DNA of 64,000 nucleotides, from positions 110,735-174,734 of the forward strand of contig LLCB01000107.1 in assembly GCA_001414345.1 (NCBI GenBank), in the 5' to 3' direction. Made by a program: the position numbers and the translations under genes. The stretch is from Hymenoscyphus infarciens. Its lineage: Eukaryota; Ascomycota; Leotiomycetes; Helotiales; Helotiaceae. Numbering within the stretch: position 1 is the stretch's first letter; each line of letters opens with the position of its first letter. Under the pieces are notes generated by a model. The model ran no database searches, had not been told where the DNA came from, and worked only from the letters and a program-made list of their open reading frames with translations. This document shows positions 44,565-55,972 of this stretch, one piece after another.

Positions 44565-45599
44565 GCGGATTCGGGAGATGACGTGGAACGGATTTATGAG
44601 AGACTTGGTCTTTGCGATATGGGGTCGATAAATGTGGAAGACCTACGAAACAAAAATGAATCATGGACATGTCGATGGGCAAGGCGTTGAAGAGATGCAT
44701 TCAAGCAGGCATCATGGTAAATGGAATTATTGATAACTCGGTCTGGTAGTCCCTTCAGGTTTCGGAGCCTCTTGCAGACCATGCTTGAGCTGCGAAGACT
44801 ATGTCAAGAATGAAGCATGGCTACTGAAGCCGATTGCTTGTGAGTTAGTCTTTCTCGCAAATTGTTGAATCTCCTACTGCTTTGACAGGATGATGGGTTA
44901 TGTGATGAAGAGTGTCAGAAAACATTCCTCTGTTATGACCTTTTACCTACCTACTGCTTCGTTCCTTCCTCTTCTTGAGCAAACCTGACTTGCCCAAATC
45001 TCAAGCACGTATTCTGAACCCTGGTTTTTTCTTCCAAACTATAGCAAGAGTTCGAGATGTTTTCCTGCTAAAAGAACAAGACATTTCCTCGGCGCCATGT
45101 TTTCTTCTAACCTTGTCGTCTCTCCTCTCTGATACCTTAAATATGTAAAAATTAATTCTGGTTAATGTGTTACTTCCTATCTTTTTTCCCTATAATTTAA
45201 GAGAAGTGAGCATTACTCTGGAAACACCTACTTTTACTTCCAACTGTTTACTTGGAATGTGCGAAATAGTCCAGCATGATTGAAAATGTGTTCCTTTCAA
45301 ATAGGTACGCCGAAATGAAAAAAAAGTCGAGGCTAGAATCAAGGGAATCTGAGTTCGGGAGTAGAAAGTTGAGTAAATTTACATCGGAACGAAATGAATA
45401 CATAGAGCGAGATTCGCATCATTGTGATAGATTCAAACGTTAAAACTTTCTTCTCCTTCTTACTTGAAGATTTTTCATAGTTAGTGAAACGAAATAATGA
45501 AGTTACCAGAGCTTACCACGACTTGTTCAAAAAGAGGAACTATCTTCAACACTTACTAGAACTGCTATAGAAATATATTTTAACACTTTAAAGATCTGT
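44565..45599. other. Intergenic, no gene recognised
   Basis: SmF 3' flank and unremarkable sequence; composition grades into AT-rich DNA after about 45,540. Confidence 0.5.
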
Positions 45600-46200
45600 T
45601 TTTGTAAGAATATAAAGGCTCTAACTAATGTAGAAACAAGGACTAAAGACTTAAATTAATTTTATAAACTTCAAGGAATTCCTTTACTCTATTAGAGATA
45701 AGTTAAGTCTTAACTATCTAAAACTAGTCTATAATATACTGCTTTTTCTCTTCTAGCTACTTTTATTTAATACTTCTTATACTTCTCTCTCTTTCTTAGT
45801 CTCTCTTTTTCTTACTTCTAGCTAATCTAGTTCTTATTTAATAATTATTCTTTCTCTTCTATTATATTCTAATAGAGTATTCTTTCTTATTCTAATATTT
45901 AGAAGTATTTAGATAAGGAAATTTAAAACACTAAAAATTACTTACTTTAATTATTCTCTAATAAAAGAAAAAAAAAAAGAGTATACTATAAAATAGTAAG
46001 TACTAAGAATTTATAAGTCTAACTAAAGTAAAAGTAGCTAATTAGTTAATTAAATTAATTTTCTAACTTCTTATTAGCTTAATTACTCTCTTTTTACTTA
46101 CTACGTTTCTTTACTTAATAAAGACTTAATTAGTAGATATAGTCTATAATAGTAACTAGTACTATCTACTCTTAGAACGTATTAAACTACTTTAGTTAGT
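45600..46200. repeat. Small RIP-like AT-rich island
   Basis: About 0.6 kb of AT-rich sequence with few CA/TG and CT-rich tracts near 45,770-45,880. It ends just before the tRNA gene. Confidence 0.7.
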
Positions 46201-46339
46201 TTAATTTGGTTCAGCCCCACTCTTGTAGTCACATGGGTAAACTCGGCGTTTAGCTTATCTCTCTAAGAATATTTTCTCCCCACTGAAAAAAGCTTCATAT
46301 GGATGAGTATCGCGCGTTTCAACACGAAAGAACAACACA

Positions 46340-46444
46340 GGACAGGTGGCCGAGTGGTTAAGGCGCTGTGTTTAGGTCCTCCGAAAGGAAATCAAAACAA
46401 AACCGCAGTGAGAAATCGCGTGGGTTCGAATCCCACCCTGTTCA
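46340..46444 (+). tRNA. tRNA-Leu (anticodon TAG), with intron
   Basis: Acceptor GGACAGG pairs with CCTGTTC (one G-T), followed by discriminator A. The D-arm is GCCGAGTGGTTAAGGC. The anticodon stem CTGTG pairs with CGCAG. The loop TTTAGG + C carries TAG at 46,373-46,375. A 26 nt intron (about 46,377-46,402) sits at the usual place one base 3' of the anticodon. The variable arm is short, and the T-arm is GTGGGTTCGAATCCCAC. Confidence 0.92.
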
Positions 46445-46523
46445 AGATATGCTTGCTTTTGTTTTTGGAAAAAGATAGAGGTCTATGCGAAATGTCGTGT
46501 ATTGAAGTTTTTCTCTTTTAGTA

Positions 46524-47226
46524 TCCCTTCAGTTATCCTTACACCCCACGTGCAGACGCGTTCAGCAGTCCGGTTTGAAACTACTCTTATTTAAGGTAGT
46601 TTTAGACTAAAATCTAAGTAGCTTCGAACTACGATACTGCTAAGCTAGTTTAAGAGTGCTAAGATATCAAAATCTAAATTAAAGCTATTTACACTTGCTC
46701 TATATATAGTAGAGATACGCCTCTTTCTACCTCTTTATTTAATCTCTTCTACTCTCTTAATAACTTCTATTTTATAGAATTCTTTCTAGTTAAGAAACAC
46801 GTCTACGAAGCGTACTTAAAAGGCCTTTTTAAGAACTTTTTTAGTAGCTTTTGAAGCTCTTTTAGTAGACTTTTTCGTACTAGAAGTAGTATTAGTCTTA
46901 CGCTATTCTAGAGAAGGTATATTAATTAAAAAGAAGTATAAAAGAGTATAAAAGTAGTAGTAGAAGTAATAGAAGTAATAAGATTTATAGAAGTAGATAG
47001 ACTTATATTATAAGCTAACTTACGCTGAAATAATTCTTTTTTTAGTAGAGCTTTTTAAGTATAAGATTATAGATAAAATATTATTAAATTTCTATATTAT
47101 TATATACTTTAGTAGAGTTTAAAGAATAAGATAATAATTTAGATATTTAGTTATATTAGAGCTAGAAATATAAGATTAGAACCGCGTTCTACTAAATTAT
47201 ATAGAATATAAGAATAACTAAAAAGA
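46524..47226. mobile_element. ~0.7 kb TIR element, copy B (inverted relative to copy A)
   Basis: The left end TCCCTTCAGTTATCCTTACA is the least mutated of the family; the right end on the minus strand is TCTTTTTAGTTATTCTTATA. TA borders both ends (46,522-46,523 and 47,227-47,228). The interior matches copy A in reverse orientation, including the basic-peptide region near 46,840-46,900. It starts 79 bp after the tRNA-Leu gene. Confidence 0.8.
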
Positions 47227-49720
47227 TATCTATAATATTAGATTATTCTATTCTATCGAGTACGCTAGCAGAGGCCTCTAACGTATTAAGTACGCTACGA
47301 TATAATTTATCTCTAAATTCTTCTATTTACTCTACTAGAAGTACTTTAAAACCTTTTTATATTAGTATTATTTTTAAAATAAAAATAAGTTCTTATAAAG
47401 TACTCTAGTTTATACTTAAATTATAAAGAGAATAAGATAATACTTTTATTATCTCTAGATACTTATATAATATAATAATATTTAATAATAACTTAAAACT
47501 CTACTAACTCTTTTATTTTTAGTTTATATATTTAAATAGTCTTTTTAGCTATCTAAAGCCGCTATTATATAAACGTACTTATTTATAGAGTTTTATCTAA
47601 AAGTAGCTTATATACTTCTTAGAGTATTTATTACTAAGCCTACTATATATATATACTTCTATATACCCGGCTTTATATTCTAGTAATAGCTTAGTATCTT
47701 CTTCTATTCTCTCTATTTTAATTCGAATTTAATATTTTAGTTATTCTTATAAATAACTAATTTAGTCTTTTTAATAGCTCTTATAAGAGCTTAGTTAGCT
47801 CTCTTCTATATAGAACTAATAATAATCGTCTTCTAGTATACTATCTTATATAGAACTATTCTCTAGTATATCTCTAATCTAAGTCTCTTAATTCTATCTT
47901 CTATTCTTTCTACTCTATAGTTCTATATCTCTTAAGAGATATTTCTACTACTTTATCTAAGAGCTATTAAACACGCTTTGAATATCTACGTATAACGATT
48001 ATAAATAGTAGAGAATCTATTCTCTAGTTATAAAGACCTCTCTACGTTTATACTTCTATTTATACTACTTATGTAATAATAAGGCAGGAGTAGAGTAGAG
48101 AAGTAGTCTATTCGTGGTTATTAACGCGAAAACTAAAGGTAAAGAGCGAAAACAGCTCTGAACGATGCTAATATACAGGATTCTGCTAGGCGGTGAAAGA
48201 GTCACGTGACAGGTCTGAAACCAGAACTAGGCTATCATAACTTAGGCCTTTTCTAATTACTCTATTACTATCGTCGGAGGTTCTTTATCTCTTCTAGTAA
48301 TTCTCTTAAGTTAAAAATAGTATATACTAACTATATAGAATAACTACTATAGATATTACCTCTAATCTCAGATTAGTATATAGCTCTCGTATTCTTAGAA
48401 TCGTATATAATTCTATAGTATATCTAGAGTAGAAGTTCTCTAGTATTAGTAAATATATAGAATCGACTTTAGAGACTTTCTCGATTAGTTCGTTTTAGTA
48501 GTCTATAGATACTACTATTAAGTAAATAAGCTATATAGATCTTTATTATTAATACTAGTATATTACTATAGTAATATAGCTTCTTCGTAGAAGGTTAAGA
48601 GGTCTAAAACTCTAATAGTTATAAAAAGAGATATTACTACGTCGTGTTTTAACTTAAACTTAGCTCTATAGATAGTCTTAGAGATAAGATAGAACTACTA
48701 GAGGTTTATAGAATATACTACGTATAAGTATTAAGTCTTTATATTCTCTCTACTAACTCTAGTATAGAGTCTTACTTTCTTTTTACTTTTAGCTAAACTC
48801 GAAGTGTTTTATTTTAAATTTAAATTAGATACGACTAAGTACGCTCTCTAGTAGAACGAAATATAGAAGTAAGCTCTTAGCTAAGTTATTACTTTCTTTA
48901 ATACTATTTTTTAATCTTTTTATCTCTAACTTTACTCTAAATACCTACTAACTTATAAGATAGTCTAGATAATACTCTTTTAGTAAATATAAATATAGAG
49001 ATTTACTTTTAATACTAGAATAACTAGAAACAAAGTCTCTTTTATAAGTATTTATAAACTAGGTTAGTTATAATTTAAACTTAAACTAATTCTTACTTAA
49101 TACTTTTAACTAAAATAATAATATCTAGTATTCTAATTCGACTCTAATAATAAGAAGATAAATAGACTTAATAATAAGTCTTTTTTAAGAGAGAGAGATA
49201 TAATAGTCTACTATTCTATATAGCTAAGATTATATAGTATATACTATATATATAAGGTTTTAGTAGTTATTATTTTATATTCTCTAATTTAAGAATATTT
49301 TAGATTTAGCTTTTAAATAGCTTTTAAATAGCTTTTAAATCTTTTTATGTTATCTAACTTTCTTTTATATTATTTAAACCTCTTATATATAGCTATCTAC
49401 TATTCTATAGTTAGAAAAGGCCTAATTTAGTCTTTTCTTCTATATTAGTATCTAGTATTTATATATATTATTCTACTAAATATACTCTTATATATCTCTT
49501 TAATAGTAGTATATATTTCGTATTATTATAACTTCTTCTAAAAACTAAATTTTACTTTATAATTATAGTTAAATAATTATAAAAAGTAATACTATTTATT
49601 AATTATTAGTAATACTTTAATAAGAACTATTAATATTAGATAAAAGCTAGCGATAGTTATATTAAATATCTAAGTCTAACTTCTAATTCTAGGTTATTCT
49701 CTTATATAGACTAGCTATTA
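47227..49720. repeat. RIP-mutated AT-rich island 3
   Basis: About 2.5 kb of AT-rich, CA/TG-poor sequence without open frames. It is broken by a pocket of normal composition at about 48,100-48,250 that contains TCACGTGAC. The part near 49,400-49,530 is an inverted copy of 22,180-22,300 in island 1. Confidence 0.85.
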
Positions 49721-50507
49721 TGAGGTACACCACGTGATCCCTGGCATCTGTATATAGTTACGAAAGTGCTCTACACTCTCCTCTCCTCTTTAGCAGACGT
49801 TTTACATACTACACAATTGATTATATTGAATCTATCTTCTTTTGAGCCCTCGACTAGGGCAAGCTCACGAACTCCATTCGATACGACTATCCTGTGTAGC
49901 GTTGAGTATATTATTCTACTCTAACGTTGCTATCGAAGAAAATAGTATATCAATCACAGGAATAATATATAAACATGAGTTGATACGAAAGAGATTATTT
50001 TACAATAACATAGAGCTACCTTGGCTCGTAGTAGATAACAGTAATTAGCGACCTCACGAAAACTCGCCGCCTGGATCTTCTTAACGAAAATAAATCGCAA
50101 AAATACAAGAAAATTACCAGTGGATGTGGAGGATGCTAATCAACTAAACTATCGGGTATAAGAAATTCTTACTTGGTTCGTGTTACGTTAAAAGTGGCAG
50201 CACGACCACGACAGGTTTGTTTATAACTGCCTCTCGTCGTTCCAACTCTCTAAGGTATCTTAAGTAAATTCTCCTACAGATTTAGACCAATTTAACCTTA
50301 ACATAGACATTTGCAATTTAATTGCCCCCAACTATCTGGATTAATGGCTTGGATTCTCTAAGAAAGTTAGTATTTACTTCACCAGCCTAATTACTGCCGC
50401 TTATCTTCCAGTGCGGGCTTGGCCTGGTGCGCAAGGCTGACAGAAGACTCACAAAATATTTCTCAAGACCACTCCAATCCAAACACCACCATCATAATTT
50501 CTCCAGA
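49721..50507. other. Flank of RIP island and Sen54 promoter; possible LTR fragment
   Basis: 49,728-49,965 has CCACGTGATCCCTGG, a CT-rich ACTCTCCTCTCCTCTTTAG stretch, TTGAGCCCTCGACTAGGGC and ATCAATCACAGG. This resembles the R/U5 end of a copia-type long terminal repeat. The second half is the promoter and leader of the Sen54 gene. Confidence 0.3.
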
Positions 50508-51884
50508 ATGGCTGATATCGACGAAGACACGCCAATTAATTCTCTGCATACCAAAGTCGACGAAGACGATGACCCGAGCGACGAAACTCCAGATTTCCGG
50601 CTGCTTGCAGCTCTAAGTGCAAAAACAGGTCAATTACCCAAGCGCGGCGAGAAAGACTTCGAACAACACGGCACCAAACACCAAGATGGAATACTCGAGG
50701 CAAGCAGGCAGGCTATGCATGATGCGCTTGCCCATACGCGATTTCACATCCCAAAAAACCATACGAGGGCCTTTTACTACGGAGATGGGAGCTTGCAAAG
50801 AGACGACGTTGTTCCGCCGGAATGGAGACAAGGGCTAGGACATGATCATGTTGTCGTGTTAGAGACGGCGAAGGGCATACATTGGAAGAGTGTTGGGAAG
50901 GCGACTACGGGACAAAAGCGCTCGAGTATTTGGTTGCTGCCGGAAGAGGCACTTTACTTGGTGGAGAGGGGCAATCTCGACTTGTGGTGGCCTACACGAT
51001 CGTCATATACAGGAGTACACAAAGAAGAAGAGGGCGAAGATACAATTGAGGGACAGACTGCGGATGAAGAAGTGGATGAGGGATTCCCTATGAGTTTACA
51101 AGCCGCCTATGCTCTTTTGATTGGCAAGGATGGCGAGAGAGGCAAGGTCACTTTGGAAAGATACACTGTATACACCAATCTCAAGAGAACTGGTTATGTG
51201 GTACTTAGAGCTCCAGCATGGGATGCTGCGACAAAACCTGGTGAGGAAAATGTCTTTCAACATGTCAAATCCAACGAGCGGTCTCCAAGTATATTTTCTT
51301 GGCTCTTTGGCAGTTTCTTTTCAGATCCAGTTCTTGAGCCCCAACCATTTGGCCCGCTGGTAAAGCCCGGCATGTACAGATCTTATAACGCCATTTATCG
51401 ACAAATCGCCATCATTCCTAGACATAGGCCCTCAGCTGTGCCGGAATTCCCCTCACCTCCCCCCGAAGATCCCTACCGGGTGATATTTCATATTTGGAAA
51501 CCCAGCAGCGCCCCGACCTTCACAAAAACAAATCCAGGACTTCCAGACGTTTGGGTCGCGGTCATGAATGCACGGTCGACGTTCATTCCGACACTCTCAG
51601 AACTTACTTCTTTGTTGGAAAGCACACCTTGGGACCCACCCGGGGCCGATCTGATTGGGCCCTCGAAGCTTTATCAGCGCTTGAAACATGGCTGGCGAAA
51701 TGTAGTTTTAGCGGTTATTGATCAAGGAGTCATCAGCTATTTACGGCTTGGCGAAACGGCATTCGGGGAAGAGAAGCTGTCTGAAAGGTTTGACCAAGGG
51801 AGCGCTGGAGGTAATAAGCGAGGAGGTGGCGCAGGACGGGGAGGTCGCGGGGGGCGTGGGAGAGGAAGGGGGAGAGGTAGATAG
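50508..51884 (+). CDS. SEN54: tRNA-splicing endonuclease subunit Sen54
   Basis: A structural subunit of the Sen2-Sen34-Sen15-Sen54 endonuclease, which cuts introns from pre-tRNAs. It is a single exon of 458 aa. I chose the ATG at 50,508 (MADIDEDTPINSL) over an in-frame ATG 27 codons upstream, because the acidic start after an A-rich leader fits the family. The N-terminal Sen54 domain shows LPKRGEKDFEQHG, HIPKNHTRAFYYGD, GIHWKSVGKA and IWLLPEEALYLVERGNLDLWWP. The C-terminal nuclease-like half shows YTVYTNLKRTGYVVLRAP. The protein ends in an RGG-rich tail (GRGGRGGRGRGRGRGR). The window also contains an intron-bearing tRNA-Leu, a substrate type for this enzyme. Confidence 0.92.
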   Translation: MADIDEDTPINSLHTKVDEDDDPSDETPDFRLLAALSAKTGQLPKRGEKDFEQHGTKHQDGILEASRQAMHDALAHTRFHIPKNHTRAFYYGDGSLQRDDVVPPEWRQGLGHDHVVVLETAKGIHWKSVGKATTGQKRSSIWLLPEEALYLVERGNLDLWWPTRSSYTGVHKEEEGEDTIEGQTADEEVDEGFPMSLQAAYALLIGKDGERGKVTLERYTVYTNLKRTGYVVLRAPAWDAATKPGEENVFQHVKSNERSPSIFSWLFGSFFSDPVLEPQPFGPLVKPGMYRSYNAIYRQIAIIPRHRPSAVPEFPSPPPEDPYRVIFHIWKPSSAPTFTKTNPGLPDVWVAVMNARSTFIPTLSELTSLLESTPWDPPGADLIGPSKLYQRLKHGWRNVVLAVIDQGVISYLRLGETAFGEEKLSERFDQGSAGGNKRGGGAGRGGRGGRGRGRGRGR

Positions 51885-52838
51885 GCAATCAATGTGTATG
51901 GTTCTTCCTGTGATGTGTTCAGATTTGCAATTGGATAAATCAGAGATGTGTGTTGGCCATTTTACAAGGATGCCAATTATGACAATTAATATTCTTGCAG
52001 CCTGCTAGGTACGGACAACCGGCTTTGCGAGTTAACTTCTCATAGGAGGAGGGGCTTGTATCGCGATGTACGAGAAAAGCGGCACCCGAGACTTCTTGTT
52101 GTGACAGCTTAAGGTAATTGTTCCAGATTTTGAGGGGCAGTTGAGAGGGCCTGCCTATGACTGTCAAAATACTCCCGATAGTTGCATCGCATCGTTGTTT
52201 ATTCTTCCGTGCTTGAGAAACAATAGCCACGCCTTTGGGAGTTGAGTTGGCATCGCAGCCAGCTATTCATTGCCGCTTTTTCGGGAAGAAAGGCTGTTAT
52301 GTCTAAGCTTACTTGGCTCATGCTCTCGCTCCTCGAAAAGGTGCTCACGGTTAGGTGCAGCTTGACAAACAGAGGCTTTCGTAAATCAGGGGCATTCTCC
52401 TCATCTAAATTTGAAAATAGGCAGTTCCTTCTTGCTTCACAATTTTGCCGTTCGATGCCTGCCTGCTGGCCTCTTTGGCATGACACTCCTTCTCAGCACT
52501 TCCATTTACAGGATAAAGTTGGCTTATTGCGCTCACGGTGACTAGTGCTCAATCGGCGGCTTCTGATAGGCAAGCCAATCCCTCGCTTGAGACTTTCCAC
52601 GCTCCGCGTCTCATTAGCTTTTGCTCCCCCCTCGCGCTTTTCCACTTGACTTGCTCGCTCCAACTCCAACTCCAACTCCTCCTTCAATCTCTTCCTCTTC
52701 TATCAATTCAATTGCTCTTTTCGACATCTCAACCACAACAACCACAACACCGCAAATCATCTCAAGATCCACACAACCCCTCAGCCTCAACCTCAACCTC
52801 ACCTCTCTCGCTCTGGATTCTTCGCAATCATCGCCATC
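51885..52838. other. Intergenic, promoter and long CT-rich leader of the next gene
   Basis: No gene recognised. From about 52,620 the sequence is CT-rich with CTCCAACTCCAACTCC and CAACCTCAACCTCAACCTC repeats, typical of a strong fungal promoter or 5' leader. Confidence 0.5.
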
Positions 52839-55105
52839 ATGGAGGGAATAGAGGCGCCGCTTTCCTCGGATGGGTCCTTGACCAGTAGAAGCACTGCGAG
52901 CATGGAGTTGGATGCCTTTGAGCAGAACACGCCCGCTGAGGTCAGAAGCCCAACCCCGTAAGTCACCCTCTTTTTTGGGGGAATTTGTCGTTCACTATCC
53001 TGGTCAACTCTTGTTTGAGGTTCACGATATCTTCAATGCGTTCAATTCCTCCCCCTCTTGCGATACCTTCATCTTCTGTCCGTCGCGCTCTCCCCTCGCA
53101 CTGCACTGCACTCCATCGTCCATCACCTCACCCGCTTTCTGTTGGTTGCGTGTCCTCTTGACATCCAACATCTCTTATTGTCGCTCCCTTGCAGCCTTCT
53201 GGCACAACTGCGCCTTGCATAGCGATGCCATGTCCAACACGACGCGCAATGCATAAGCGATTTTTTTTGTTTCGATTCCAATCACCGCTTGTTGCACAAT
53301 TCCTGTCGCGTCTTTTTTTCTGTCCCTTTTTTTTCCTGGCCACCCGCGATGTGTCATTGCTCATCGATTTCCCTTCGTGGATTCGCATTGCATTGACACG
53401 TGTTGGAGCGATGCGTTGCTTTTTTGTTACTAAGCTCTTTGGTTGAAACCACAAGCACCTGCTAAAATAAGTTACTTACCAAATTTGTAGGATTTCCGGA
53501 TCATCTCGGATCACCCCCCTTCGCGAGGATGACGGTGAGCGCATAATCGTCGATGGTCCAATTGCCCTCGCCGACTCCCCATCTTCTATTCTCAATCCCG
53601 AAGATGAGGACGAAGAAGAGGAGGAGGCCGTCGTTACACCGTATCACAAGAGAAAGCGCGCATCCGTCAATTACAATCTCGACAATGATTCTGTCAGCTT
53701 CGACAAAATTGGCGGTGGCCCAAACGACGTTGAGCCAACTCTAAAGCGATCACGAACCCAAGGAAAAGTCCGGGGAGTGATCATCGGTGTTTGGCGTGAT
53801 TCCAGCGAGCCCAACGATCAGGATAAACACGTGATTTTTGGTTTCATCGATATTCACGATAGGCTTCGAACTCGTATCTATGGTATGAACCGTCGAAATG
53901 AAGAGCTTATTGGTAACATTCCTTTGGGTGCTGGTGGATGTTGGGTTACCTTTCCCAGAATCATCTTCGACGCCCATCTCGCCGACCTCTCCTCCGCTGA
54001 AATCAAGGAATACGTCAAGCTTCGCTCCGGCGTCAAGCCAGAAGCTACGCCAGAAGAGCGCCAAGAAGCCAATGCCAAAGCTGTTTTGAAGGCCAAACAA
54101 ACTGTAGCTGAGGATACTGCATCACCTGGAGCCAAGCCAATTGTTCATCGCCCTTCAGTTGGTCGCACAGCCCACCGTCACTCACTACCGCGACAATCAC
54201 TCCACAAGACCCCCAGCTTTCAAGCCGTCAACGCTGCCAACATCCAAACTCCCAAAGCCTCACCATTTAGCGAAGGAAAACCACATGGCGTTATGTTGGG
54301 ATACTGGGCTGACTCTAGTGAACCTCGCGTCGAAGATAAGCATGCTGTATTTGGTGTTTTGAGTGGCACAGACTGCTTTCGCGTTAAGGTTCAAAGAATC
54401 ACTCGCGATGGTCGCTATGTTGATGGTAACTTCCCTGTTGGAGCCGGAGCTTTGTGGTTACACTACGACAAAGTTGTCTTTGAACCACATCTGTCAACAA
54501 TGACACGACCCGAAGTTAAGGAGTATTGTCGAATTCGCCAACGAGACCTCGACCAAAGAGAATCGGAGAAGGAGCGCAAGGCAAATGAATTGAAGGCTGT
54601 CGAGAAGGCCAGGGCCGTTGTCGCATCCGAGGGTCTCAACAATGGAATCGATAACTCACCTCGTCCTCCCCCACTCGAGATGGAAACCAGACACAGTTCT
54701 CGATCCGAACAAAAGACCCACGCAAGACAACAAGCCGAGGCTGAAGCAACAATGGAGAAGACCCGAAAAGAGAAGACACTGGCTATCGAAAAACAGCACG
54801 AGAAGACTCGCAAGGAGGTGGCCATGTCGGAACATCTTGTCCAAGAGGCTGCGAAGATGGAGCTGAACAACAATCTCAAGAAATTGAACAAAGTTTGGGT
54901 TGCTCAACAAAACGCAACATTCCCAAAAGCTTCCGGCTCAAGTGTTAGCGCCTCGGACGAGGTCAAGTATCACAATGGTATCAAGTACGAGAGAAAGCAG
55001 AACGGTCCTTTCCAAGGCAAGCTTGTCAGTGCTCCTCAGATTTTCACTATTGATGGGGAGGATTATGTTGAGTATCGAGTCTTGACAAAGCCATCCTTTG
55101 CCTAA
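52839..55105 (+). CDS. Uncharacterised protein with two copies of a conserved ~84 aa domain
   Basis: I do not recognise a named family. Exons are 52839-52957 and 53491-55105. The intron is unusually long for this window (533 nt, GTAAGT...TTTGTAG). The product is 577 aa. The N terminus is acidic and carries a bipartite basic stretch (HKRKRA). Two homologous domains lie at about residues 134-217 and 306-390. Both share the pattern GxxxGxWxDSSEPxxxDKHxxFG, then GxxPxGAGxxW, a hydrophobic-F-x-x-HL segment and ExKEYxxxR. A charged coiled-coil follows (about 395-500, rich in EK and ER), then the tail KYHNGIKYERKQNGPFQGK. The layout suggests a nuclear scaffold, but function is unknown. Confidence 0.8.
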
Positions 55106-55972
55106 GGGATTCGGTCATCTTTATGAAGAGTCTATCCACTTGTTGGTTGGATCTTTGGAGTTCAGTGCTTAGGGAGAGTGGTTAGTGTATGCATGTAAGA
55201 CTTACTATGGCTTGTTCATGGATTCTTTTTCCTTTCCTCTGGTTGTTACATACGGCGTTTCTGTACCAAACTACTATCACTGCATTGGTGTGCGGCACGC
55301 CACACATTTTTCCTTTCCACAGAATGGTTACATCTCGTTGTTCGAGATACTTTAAGGGAATGTTTTGCGAGGGAAAAAATTGAAATTGAAATTGGGGGAC
55401 TGGGAATGACGAAGGATGTGTTTTGAGGGAAAGGTGTTTATTAGAAAAGTTGCTCATGAGAACGGGATGGTAATTTCGCAAGGGATTGACGAGGTCTCGT
55501 TTAAGAGAGCGGATGGAGATGAAATCGATGGTTATATTCCAAATTTTGCTCTGTTGCTGGTGACTCGTGTGATTGTCCCCCAAAACTGAGGACTTCAATT
55601 GTTTCGCTCTTCAATAGAACATACCGAGTAAATTAGGTATTAATTACTCTCGGAAAACAACCCCATGTTATGGAAACTTGGACTCTATTCACTCATGAAG
55701 CTAGCACACGAAAGGAGTCAATAAGGCTGGTGGTACAAGAACAAGTGCTTCAAGCCAAGACATTTTGACAGGCCGGCAGAGTATCGGTTCCACAATCGCC
55801 TGCCATCCCTCTTATTTTCTCGTCGCACGAAAGGGTGGATAATGGGAAGGAAGACACGAATCGAAAAGGTCTAAAAGCCGGAGTTTCGGGTGTCCTTCTC
55901 GTCTGCCCTCTGCGATCCATCTCATAGCCTGTTCTTCATCATTTTGTTTCTGATTCTGCTATCCCCTTCAAT
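55106..55972. other. Intergenic, no gene recognised
   Basis: 3' flank of the tandem-domain gene and promoter of the PRMT5 gene. Confidence 0.5.
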
